A stretch of 17,044 nt of DNA from a bacterium (lineage in GTDB: Bacteria; UBA9089; CG2-30-40-21; SBAY01), in assembly GCA_040757115.1 (NCBI GenBank), contig JBFLYA010000047.1, forward strand, positions 4,788 to 21,831. Direction: 5' to 3'. How positions within the stretch are numbered: position 1 is the stretch's first letter; every line of letters starts with the position of its first letter. A program made the translations under genes and the position numbers. Below the pieces are notes generated by a model, which was not told the DNA's origin, made no database searches, and saw only the letters and a program-made list of their open reading frames with translations. Below are positions 6,459-13,059 of the stretch, piece by piece.

Positions 6459-7949
6459 TTAACCTATTTTTTTAAGTTCATATCTCTTTATCTTCCCTGA
6501 TTTTGTTTTTGGTAGGGAAGGGATAAACTCTATATAACTGGGAACTTTATAATATGGGAGATTTTCTTTGCAAAAGCGTAATATCTCCTTTTTCGTCGTC
6601 TGAGCATCATCAGTCAAGACGATAAATGCTTTAATCACTTCACTTAAAATTGGGTCAGGCACACCTATGACGCCACATTCCATAACATCCTTATGTTTAA
6701 CCAGAATATCCTCAATCTCCTGGGGGCTAACGCGAAAAGCCCCGGTCTTTATCATATCCGATTTTCGACCAACCATATAAATATAACCCTCTTCATCAAC
6801 AGTGGCTAAATCACCTGTATGTAACCCATCTTCCTTCAAAACCTTTTTAGTCTCTTGAGATTGTCTCCAGTATCCCTTCATTATATTTTTACCTCTGGCA
6901 ATAATCTCACCTACTTCTCCTAACTGGACTTCCTGACCCTGTTTATTTTTAACCTTTAACTCTACCCGAGGGATACCTTTCCCAAGAGAACCAAGTTTTG
7001 AAATTAATTTATCTGGCTCAAGATAAGATAATCTTGCACAAGCCTCTGTTTGACCATACATAATATAAATTTCTACCTTAGGTAAAATCTCTTTTAATCG
7101 TAAGATATTCTCTTTTGGCAACGCACCTCCGGCACAGGTAATATATCTCAAGTCTGGAAACTGTAAGTTGCGGATATTCGACTTATGAAGAAGTAAGGCA
7201 TAAGATGATGGGACGCCTGAAAATCCAGTTACTTTCTCTTTAATCATTAATTCCAGCACTTTGTTTAAAAAGACAAATTGTGTGGATATAACAAGTTTCC
7301 CCCCAACCTTTATATGGGTCAAAAGTAATGAATTCCCATAAGAGTAATAAAATGGTAAGATGACCATTAGACTGTCTTCTTTAGTCAATTTTAAATACTC
7401 AATAATGGAATTGGTGTTATCAATCAAATTCAAATGAGTGAGTATGATACCTTTTGGCTTACCGGTAGTGCCAGAGGTATAGATTATTTGAGCGATGTCA
7501 TTTTCATTTATTATTACTTTTGAATCCCGAAAGATATATTCTTGCTCTAAAATCTCTTTTAATGCCTTTTCTTCTATGATTAAAAAATCTAAATTGTTAA
7601 TTCTGGAGAGATATTGAAGGCAGGTTTTATTTGTAATAACACATTTTGGTTCTACATCTTTTAATAACCCTTCTAACTCCAATGATGTCGTATCTGTATT
7701 TAATGCGACAACAATAGCCCCAATCTTTAGAATAGCAAAATATGAGATGACATAATTAATAGAATTATTGAGTAAAATAACGACCCGTTCGCCTTTTTTT
7801 ACCCCTTGTTTTTCTAAAATAAAGGCTAACTTTAAAACCAAATTATAAAGTTGATTATAGGTAATTCTATTATTCTCATAGACTATTGCTATATTTTCTG
7901 GATATTTAGTTGCACTATCTTCAAGAAAAAAATATGCATTTATGATCAA
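6459..7949 (-). CDS. AMP-forming acyl-CoA synthetase / ligase
   Basis: This 496-residue protein is a full-length member of the ANL superfamily, which activates a carboxylate as an acyl-adenylate and usually transfers it to CoA. Visible motifs are YTSGTTGKPKG (157-167, phosphate loop), YGQTEA (298-303), HTGD (377-380, ribose-binding Asp), GRKSDMIK (394-401, hinge) and KTKSGKIKR (481-489) with the catalytic Lys at 486. The acyl specificity cannot be read by eye; medium- or long-chain fatty acid, or an aryl acid, are possible. The start is TTG at 7947-7949, overlapping the TGA of the upstream gene, with GAGGG six bases before it; no in-frame ATG lies near. This indicates translational coupling to the decarboxylase-like gene. 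Confidence 0.9.
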   Translation of the reverse strand: MIINAYFFLEDSATKYPENIAIVYENNRITYNQLYNLVLKLAFILEKQGVKKGERVVILLNNSINYVISYFAILKIGAIVVALNTDTTSLELEGLLKDVEPKCVITNKTCLQYLSRINNLDFLIIEEKALKEILEQEYIFRDSKVIINENDIAQIIYTSGTTGKPKGIILTHLNLIDNTNSIIEYLKLTKEDSLMVILPFYYSYGNSLLLTHIKVGGKLVISTQFVFLNKVLELMIKEKVTGFSGVPSSYALLLHKSNIRNLQFPDLRYITCAGGALPKENILRLKEILPKVEIYIMYGQTEACARLSYLEPDKLISKLGSLGKGIPRVELKVKNKQGQEVQLGEVGEIIARGKNIMKGYWRQSQETKKVLKEDGLHTGDLATVDEEGYIYMVGRKSDMIKTGAFRVSPQEIEDILVKHKDVMECGVIGVPDPILSEVIKAFIVLTDDAQTTKKEILRFCKENLPYYKVPSYIEFIPSLPKTKSGKIKRYELKKIG

Positions 7950-8956
7950 GGTCTGCCCTCAATTCCCAATTTGAAATACCCGGGATTTACCTTTTTTAAC
8001 TCTCTTTTTGTATATAATTTTTTATAGGTAATGATGTTTGTCTTTTGTAAAATTGAAGAGATTATTTCTTCACATTCCTGTTTTGTCCTGGCGTGAATCA
8101 TTGCAAAGAGATTATATTCCCACTCAGGAGAGGTTGTTCGCTCATAGCAATGCGTTACTTGAGGATATTGACTTAGAATTGTCGCCACTTTTAAGATATT
8201 TTCAGGCTCTACTTTTAAAACAACCATAACATTTTCTTTAATTCCTATTTTATAATGGTCAAGCACCGCCCGAACTCTTTTTATAATCCCTGATTTTCTA
8301 TACGATTCTATCTTCTCCAATAGTTTTTTTTCGCTAATTCCTATCTTCCTGGCAATAGATTGATAAGGTTTATTGACCAGTGGAAGACTAACTTGTAATT
8401 CTTTAAGTATTAGCCAATCAATTTCATTAAGGGAAACAGGTTTTTTCTTTTTTGGTGGTTGAAATTCATCTTCTTCAAATTGTAGCGGGGTCGCTGTATC
8501 TATTTGGAAAATAGCCCTTATTTTAAATTTATTTATCCGCTCAAGGTTCAAGAGCTGGTTAATTTTTGTTTCTGATTTTATGCGGGTGATAATTTTTTCA
8601 ATCTCTTTATTTGAGCGTGCAATTAAAGTGAACCAGAGATTGTATTCATCATCTCGTTCGTAATTATGGGTAATTTCTGGGTATTTGTCGATTATTTTAG
8701 CCACTTTCTCTATTTTTTCTTCTGGAACTTTCATTGCCACCAGTGTTCCCACATAACCTAATTTACCTGTATCAAATAATGGGCTAATTCTACGGATAAC
8801 ACCCTGTTTTTTTAATGCCTTAATTCGATTTAATATTTCATCTCTGGGAATGTGTAGATTAAAAGATAAGGTTTTAAATGGCTCCGGGCAGATAGGGAAA
8901 TTATGTTGGATAGAGTTTAATATCTTTATCTCTAACGAGGTTAAAGAATTGGTCAT
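7946..8956 (-). CDS. Fused AhbA-AhbB-like (NirD-NirL-like) siroheme decarboxylase homolog
   Basis: This 336-residue protein is two Lrp/AsnC-like units in one chain. Each has an HTH-type N-terminal part (about 6-57 and 176-228) and a RAM-like part. A Lys/Pro-rich linker (about 160-175) joins them. The first unit carries ITHNYERDDEYNLWFTL (95-111) and the second VTHCYERTTSPEWEYNLF (267-284); these are signature segments of AhbA/NirD-L and AhbB respectively. The known proteins decarboxylate siroheme to didecarboxysiroheme, for the alternative heme b route or heme d1. AhbA proteins usually have RDH before the YN of the first motif, as I recall; here it is RDD. The protein could therefore be altered in activity or act as a regulator. 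No other heme gene is in the window. The ATG is 4 bases after the gspG stop, with its AAGGA inside gspG. Confidence 0.8.
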   Translation of the reverse strand: MTNSLTSLEIKILNSIQHNFPICPEPFKTLSFNLHIPRDEILNRIKALKKQGVIRRISPLFDTGKLGYVGTLVAMKVPEEKIEKVAKIIDKYPEITHNYERDDEYNLWFTLIARSNKEIEKIITRIKSETKINQLLNLERINKFKIRAIFQIDTATPLQFEEDEFQPPKKKKPVSLNEIDWLILKELQVSLPLVNKPYQSIARKIGISEKKLLEKIESYRKSGIIKRVRAVLDHYKIGIKENVMVVLKVEPENILKVATILSQYPQVTHCYERTTSPEWEYNLFAMIHARTKQECEEIISSILQKTNIITYKKLYTKRELKKVNPGYFKLGIEGRP

Positions 8957-8960
8957 TTTA

Positions 8961-9410
8961 TCATTCCTTTTTCTCTACCGCAGGTGTTTTCCAACTAACA
9001 ATATCTTCTCCTTCTTTTTCGCCGCCCTCTTTTCCATCAGCACCATAAGATATAAGGTCATAGCCATCAGGATTTTGTTCACCTGGGGATATGTAGACAT
9101 ACGGATTTCCCCAGGGGTCTAATGGAATCTCCTTTTTAAGATAAGGTCCATCCCAATTTTTAGGTAAAGGCGAGATAATTGGTTCTTCTCGCAATGCTTT
9201 TAATCCTTGTTCTGTGGTTGGATACTGGCCATTATCCAGACGGTAGCTATCTAATCCAACACCAAATATCTCTATCTGAGCTTGTGCCCCAATGCGTTTT
9301 GCTTTAGCTACCTTCTTGAATACCGTTGGAAATACAAAAGCGGCAATGATAGAAATTATCAAAATAACGACCATTAATTCCATTAAGGTAAATCCTTTTT
9401 CTTGCTTCAT
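8961..9410 (-). CDS. gspG: Type II secretion major pseudopilin GspG
   Basis: With the ATG at 9410 the protein has 149 residues, typical of GspG. The prepilin leader MKQEKG is followed by FTLMELMVVILIISIIAAFVFP: cleavage after Gly, Phe at +1, the conserved Glu at +5, and a hydrophobic helix. The C-terminal globular part has the family features NGQYPTTEQGLKAL, the WDGPYL and DPWGNPY segments, and a YDLISYGADGKEGGE tail resembling the calcium-binding loop of GspG. A TTG two codons earlier is in frame, but GGAG sits correctly only for the ATG. GspG normally forms the T2SS pseudopilus shaft. No other gsp gene is nearby; instead it leads the decarboxylase-like and ligase genes with almost no spacing. 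Confidence 0.9.
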   Translation of the reverse strand: MKQEKGFTLMELMVVILIISIIAAFVFPTVFKKVAKAKRIGAQAQIEIFGVGLDSYRLDNGQYPTTEQGLKALREEPIISPLPKNWDGPYLKKEIPLDPWGNPYVYISPGEQNPDGYDLISYGADGKEGGEKEGEDIVSWKTPAVEKKE

Positions 9411-9429
9411 TCTCAATCGCTCCTTTTGT

Positions 9430-9476
9430 TGGTAACTGGTAATTGGCGATTGGTTACCAATTACTTGCTTTTAATT
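9430..9476. repeat. GGTAAC/GTTACC hairpin upstream of gspG
   Basis: TTGGTAAC and GTTACCAA, and separately GTAATTGG and CCAATTAC, can form alternative hairpins in the gap between the coiled-coil gene and gspG, ending just before the gspG ribosome-binding site. The words resemble those at 800-811 and 15141-15155. It might end the upstream transcript or tune gspG translation. Confidence 0.45.
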
Positions 9477-9486
9477 TCGTGAAATT

Positions 9487-9978
9487 CTATAATAAGTTTA
9501 AAGACCTTAACACGGTGGCCATTTTGGGTTCTTTAAGGGCATACTTCCTTAATGCCTCTAAAATAATATTCTCCCTCTCTTCTAATCTTTCCTCTAATTG
9601 TTTTGTTTTTGATATTACCGGGGCGATAGCTGTTCTTCTGTCCCATAAAATAAAGCCCGTTAAGGCTATCATCCCGCAGAGTAATGTGAGAATTCCCCCT
9701 AACAAGGTATGGGTCAATCCCAATAAATCATCTATGCGTTTATTTAGGTTTGAGTCTAAATCATCTATGCGTTTATTTAGACTTGACTCTAAATCATCTA
9801 CACGAGTATTTAATGCTTTTTGCCCTTCTTCAAGCTTCACTACCCTTATGGTTAACTCATCTATTTTCCCCTCAATTTTATTTAGTTTTTCTATAATTTT
9901 ATCTTCGGCAAAGGTATATGTAGTATTAAAGGCGATAAAGAAAAGAATAAAAAACCATATTTTAGTTTTTGTAATCAT
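9487..9978 (-). CDS. Coiled-coil membrane protein of unknown function
   Basis: This 163-residue protein has a signal-like N-terminus (hydrophobic 7-22, then FAED). A predicted coiled coil follows at about 27-86, with 11-residue repeats (RVDDLESSLNK, RIDDLDSNLNK, RIDDL). A strong transmembrane segment (about 90-112) precedes a charged helix rich in Glu/Arg (about 120-140) and the tail KYALKEPKMATVLRSLNLL. The repeat is visible in DNA as a 33-bp tandem unit at about 9728-9800, so the coiled-coil length could change in steps of 11 residues. I do not recognise a family with a known role. GGGGGGT lies before the ATG, and a strong promoter is 22 bases upstream. It precedes gspG by 76 bases; a shared transcript is possible. 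Confidence 0.8.
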   Translation of the reverse strand: MITKTKIWFFILFFIAFNTTYTFAEDKIIEKLNKIEGKIDELTIRVVKLEEGQKALNTRVDDLESSLNKRIDDLDSNLNKRIDDLLGLTHTLLGGILTLLCGMIALTGFILWDRRTAIAPVISKTKQLEERLEERENIILEALRKYALKEPKMATVLRSLNLL

Positions 9979-9999
9979 ATTTTTTTACCCCCCATAATC

Positions 10000-10028
10000 A
10001 ATATAACATATTAACCTTTCTCTGTCAA
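10000..10028 (-). promoter_or_regulatory. Sigma70-type promoter for the coiled-coil gene
   Basis: On the minus strand the -35 box is TTGACA (10023-10028) and the -10 box TATATT (10000-10005), with a 17-bp spacer. Transcription would start near 9993, giving a leader of only about 15 bases before the ATG at 9978. It may also drive gspG and the two genes after it. Confidence 0.7.
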
Positions 10029-10164
10029 CTATTTTCTTTGGTAATCCAGTCAGTAATTCTCATTTTGAAAAGGTGTAAGAAGGTTTTTGAATAAAAAGCT
10101 GTTTCACTTCATCTGGGGTAAATATAGCACTTATTAATCGAAATTTGACATAGATAGGGTTCTG

Positions 10165-10305
10165 AAATTCCAAATCACAAATTCCAAATTCCAAATAAAT
10201 TCAAATAACCAAAATTCAAAACATTACCCCCATAGTTTGTATTTAGGATTTGAAATTTGGTGCTTATTTGAGATTTGGTGCTTGGGATTTGGGATTTTTT
10301 TACTT
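10165..10305. repeat. Tandem-armed hairpin (AAATTCCAAAT words)
   Basis: The left arm (about 10168-10222) is built from AAATTCCAAATCACAAATTCC-like words. The right arm (about 10239-10302) is built from GGATTTGAAATTTGG and GATTTGGTGCTT words, roughly its reverse complement. Between 10029 and 10164 I see nothing else. At 10314-10355 the minus strand carries the short TATAGCAGTTATTA repeat also present at 1231-1268, right after the stop of the TadG-like gene; it can form ATAACT/AGTTAT. Confidence 0.55.
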
Positions 10306-10356
10306 ATCCACTCTGAGTAAAGTTTTTGACTAATAACTGCTATAGTTATCAGCACT

Positions 10357-11910
10357 CTAATACGGTACCAGATGAACCTCTTTTGAACCGACAGGCAGAC
10401 ATAGGTTTATCAACCAGTTTGGGTTTTTTCGGTATCGGCTGTGAATTCGTTCATCATAATTAAGGGTAATGGTATTGCGATAGATTAATGCCTCGTCTTT
10501 AGAGACTATAGCACCGTTAAAATGCACCCCATTTCCTAATCTACCCGCACAGGCATGATTGGTATAAATGATAGATTCAATCTTATTGATGTGATTTGTG
10601 GCAATATCACCAAATTCATCCGTATTAGGAGGTAATCTATCAAAATCAGTAATTGGCACTTGCGTTTGAACATCCGACCAGTTATACATATCGTCAAATA
10701 TTCCATCTCCATCAAGGTCTTCGGTTTTTGATTGAAAGATACCATCATTTTCGGTTGGGTCTGTCCAATAGCCTCCATCTGGGTGTTCCGGGTCATTTAT
10801 CCAGACATTAGTATCTGGTATGCCATCTGCTCCTACATCCTCACAACCCATATCAAATAGCCAGTAATTAGAATACCATTTATCATTTCCATAATATCCA
10901 AAATAAGGGTCTTTGGTATAATCACCAATAATCACATTTTCGCGTGCGGCTAAACCGAGAATATCTTTATCTTTATTTGCCTCAACCCACTGGTCAACGA
11001 CCGCTGCGTCATCCGAGGCTGGTCGAGGAGAGGAAGGGGTATTTTTATAATCTATGTCTGCGGCAATGTAAATATTTCTACCCGCATAAATAGTTCCCGT
11101 CCCTTGAACCGTGCCTTTGACGATAACATCACCCCGAATAACAACAGGTCCTTTTATCTCAATGGGATTAGAAGGAGTGCCTTCAAGAATAATATTTCCT
11201 GATTCACCTGCTTCATCCCCAAAAACCTTATCAATCACTATTTCATCCCCTATTTTAATAGAACTATTTTTTTCAAAGGCTAAATTTTCATAGAAGTCAA
11301 TTGCTTGTAAATTAGGCATTTCTAATTTCTCTACCCCTTCATACACATTGTAATCCTGTCCGCCAGGTGTTTTCCATGTGCCTCGAATCTCACCAGAGGC
11401 ATAGACATCACCAACTACTGTTGGGTCATATTTAAAATCAAAATCACCATTTGAGCGAATATCACCATTAGCCGTGATGCCACTTCCATAAAACCAGCCC
11501 CAATTGTTGAGAAAATAAACATAGTCAAAAACATAGGAAGGTGGGTAAAGGACAACAACAGCGGCAGAACAAACTGTAACAGACGCCTTTTCTATCCCTA
11601 ACACTCTGGCAAATACCGTAGTTATTTCCTTTGACACCTTTATTGTAATCGTTCCATTATCAATTATTTGAATATCCTCACTGGTAATCTGGAAGCCATT
11701 AGCCTCGACCAATCTAATTGCCTCTGTTGTTGCTGAACCAGGGGCATCAGGGAGTTGCCAGGCACCAGCTAAAGCGCCGGCATCTAAGGCATTTTGCAAT
11801 TGTGTCTGGAAAAGATAAACTCGCCCAACATCAACCGCTAATGCCGCTACTCCTAAAAAAACCATCATAAATAAAGAGACAAATATGACAACCTGTCCTC
11901 GTTCTCTCAT
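10357..11910 (-). CDS. TadG-like pilus-assembly / secreted surface protein
   Basis: With the ATG at 11910 the product is 517 residues. The N-terminus (MRERGQVVIFVSLFMMVFLG, helix about 7-27, then AVDVGR and LQNALDAGALAGA) matches the Tad-like N-terminal domain of TadG-type Flp-pilus proteins, with the bulk outside the membrane. The middle (about 130-300) is rich in short Gly/Asp turns such as GDVYASGEIRG, VVIRGDVIVKGTVQGTG and GRNIYIAADI, suggesting a stacked beta structure. DLDGDGIFDD (about 400) resembles a calcium-binding loop. A frame open to 11952 exists, but AGGAGGGT sits correctly for 11910. The gene is about 720 bases downstream of the TadE-like gene, with repeats between, so co-transcription is uncertain. 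The role of the beta-rich part is not known. Confidence 0.8.
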   Translation of the reverse strand: MRERGQVVIFVSLFMMVFLGVAALAVDVGRVYLFQTQLQNALDAGALAGAWQLPDAPGSATTEAIRLVEANGFQITSEDIQIIDNGTITIKVSKEITTVFARVLGIEKASVTVCSAAVVVLYPPSYVFDYVYFLNNWGWFYGSGITANGDIRSNGDFDFKYDPTVVGDVYASGEIRGTWKTPGGQDYNVYEGVEKLEMPNLQAIDFYENLAFEKNSSIKIGDEIVIDKVFGDEAGESGNIILEGTPSNPIEIKGPVVIRGDVIVKGTVQGTGTIYAGRNIYIAADIDYKNTPSSPRPASDDAAVVDQWVEANKDKDILGLAARENVIIGDYTKDPYFGYYGNDKWYSNYWLFDMGCEDVGADGIPDTNVWINDPEHPDGGYWTDPTENDGIFQSKTEDLDGDGIFDDMYNWSDVQTQVPITDFDRLPPNTDEFGDIATNHINKIESIIYTNHACAGRLGNGVHFNGAIVSKDEALIYRNTITLNYDERIHSRYRKNPNWLINLCLPVGSKEVHLVPY

Positions 11911-11974
11911 TTTTCCACCCTCCTGATAAGTGTTCTTAATTATTTCCCGCAAGATTTTACCACAAATTATCGCT

Positions 11975-12289
11975 GATGTTCTCCTGAAAATAGAGAGTAG
12001 AGAGTAGAGAGTAGAAAGTAGAAAGTAAAGAAAACATCACTTCTCACGCTTATCTCCCTATCTCCCACCTTCTATCTCCTATCTACTATTTTCATCTTCA
12101 TTTGTGAACTAACGATTCATGACCGTTTCTCCTGAAAATAGGAAGTAGAAAGTAGAGAGTAGAAAGTAAAGAAAGATAAGCCTCTTCTTTCTCTCTCTAC
12201 CCTCTACTATTTTCATCCTCCTTTGTGTCCACCCTGTGGACATGAGCGTTTCCCCTGAAAATAGACTACAGACCATAGACTATAGACCA
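11975..12289. repeat. Three related tandem-armed hairpin units
   Basis: Three units begin with TTTCTCCTGAAAATAG-like sequence (about 11979, 12125, 12249). In the first two, the arm runs through AGAGTAGAAAGTAGAAAGTA-type words, then a spacer, then TCTAC/TCTATC words ending in CTACTATTTTCATC. GAAAATAG and CTATTTTC bound each hairpin. The third is truncated and reads AGACTACAGACCATAGACTA. They look like successive copies of one element whose arms have diverged. Confidence 0.6.
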
Positions 12290-12310
12290 CGGAACCGATG
12301 AAAAGCAAGT

Positions 12311-12376
12311 TTATTCCCCCTTAACAAAGGGGGTTAGGGGGTTATTATTCCCCCTTAACAAAGGGGGTTAGGGGGT
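12311..12376. repeat. Two tandem copies of a CCCCCTT/AAGGGGG hairpin
   Basis: Two 32-base copies (12311-12342 and 12345-12376, period 34) each contain CCCCCTTAACAAAGGGGG followed by TTAGGGGG. Each unit folds on itself. Short G/C-rich words of this kind are common as dispersed intergenic repeats in large bacterial genomes. Confidence 0.65.
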
Positions 12377-12385
12377 TGTTGTATT

Positions 12386-12631
12386 CCTCTCTTGAGAGAG
12401 GAAAATCTACTTACGATATGCAACAATTCCCTCTCTGATTTTCATCAGGGCAAGTTTTTGACTACAGCAACATTAAAATTGATTAACAAATCTGATTTGC
12501 CTGCTGAACATTCGGCAAGCAGGTTCTATGTATTTCAATGGCTGCACCAATAATCTTTTCTGTTATCTAATTTATTTCTATGTCTTCTCTGTTCCTCTGC
12601 GTCTCTGCGGTGAATTATTATCTGAACGGTT
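12386..12631 (-). repeat. Gene-end dispersed repeat, copy 1
   Basis: Read on the minus strand, the element starts at the TadE-like stop codon with AACCGTTCAG. It continues with ACCGCAGAGACGCAGAGGAA and the AACAGAGAAGACAT block, then a variable part. It then has the hairpin CTGAT-GAAA-ATCAG (12435-12448) and a terminal hairpin CCTCTCT/AGAGAGG (12386-12401). The second copy at 16678-16862 starts 13 bases after the hisD stop and lacks about 80 bases of the middle. In both, the element lies sense to the gene it follows. Confidence 0.7.
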
Positions 12632-13058
12632 ACGGCAATTTTTCTATCCGCATCGTCGAAGTAGCAGTCATCTTTAATCCCATCATCTTAATCTTTTTAC
12701 TAAAAACTGGGATGTAGATAGAAACCTTATAAGGGATAGCAACGGATATGTCTCCTCCTACCTCGCGTTCTGCGTCAGTTGGGGGAGAAATATTAATTTC
12801 CTCATCTAAAATTTCGCCAGTTAAAAAGTAGGTTTTAACTAACTGAGAGTCGGCACTGGTAGTAATTTCATCTCGTATCTCTTGAGTTTCTTTACCAAGT
12901 GCGCCTGCTCTTGCGTATTCACGAGTAATCTGGGTAACAATTAAATAATTATGAAATACAAGACTAATTTCTATAATGAAGATAGTAATTATTAATAAAA
13001 GTGGCAGAAGTAGAGCAAATTCAACCGTTGATTGCCCTTTTTGGCTTTCTTTATTCAT
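12630..13058 (-). CDS. TadE-like pseudopilin
   Basis: This 142-residue protein has the TadE signature: a short basic leader (MNKESQKGQ) followed by STVEFALLLPLLLIITIFIIEISLVF, a hydrophobic helix preceded by a Glu as in pilin-type proteins. ARAGA follows at about 49-53. The rest is a small extracytoplasmic domain with beta-rich segments. TadE proteins are minor pseudopilins of Flp/Tad pili; I cannot tell whether this one belongs to a complete system, since no tadA/B/C is in the window. The ATG comes 1 base after the TAA of the regulator gene, so coupling is likely. The only Shine-Dalgarno candidate, GGAGG, is 12 bases away inside that gene. Confidence 0.85.
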   Translation of the reverse strand: MNKESQKGQSTVEFALLLPLLLIITIFIIEISLVFHNYLIVTQITREYARAGALGKETQEIRDEITTSADSQLVKTYFLTGEILDEEINISPPTDAEREVGGDISVAIPYKVSIYIPVFSKKIKMMGLKMTATSTMRIEKLP

Positions 13059-13059
13059 T

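Noticed and set aside
8038-8229. Plus-strand open frame inside the AhbA-AhbB-like gene
   Set aside because: It is the antisense of a well-supported coding region and has no family resemblance.
11975-12289. CRISPR array
   Set aside because: The repeated words are adjacent or only a few bases apart, with no unique spacers of constant length and no cas gene.
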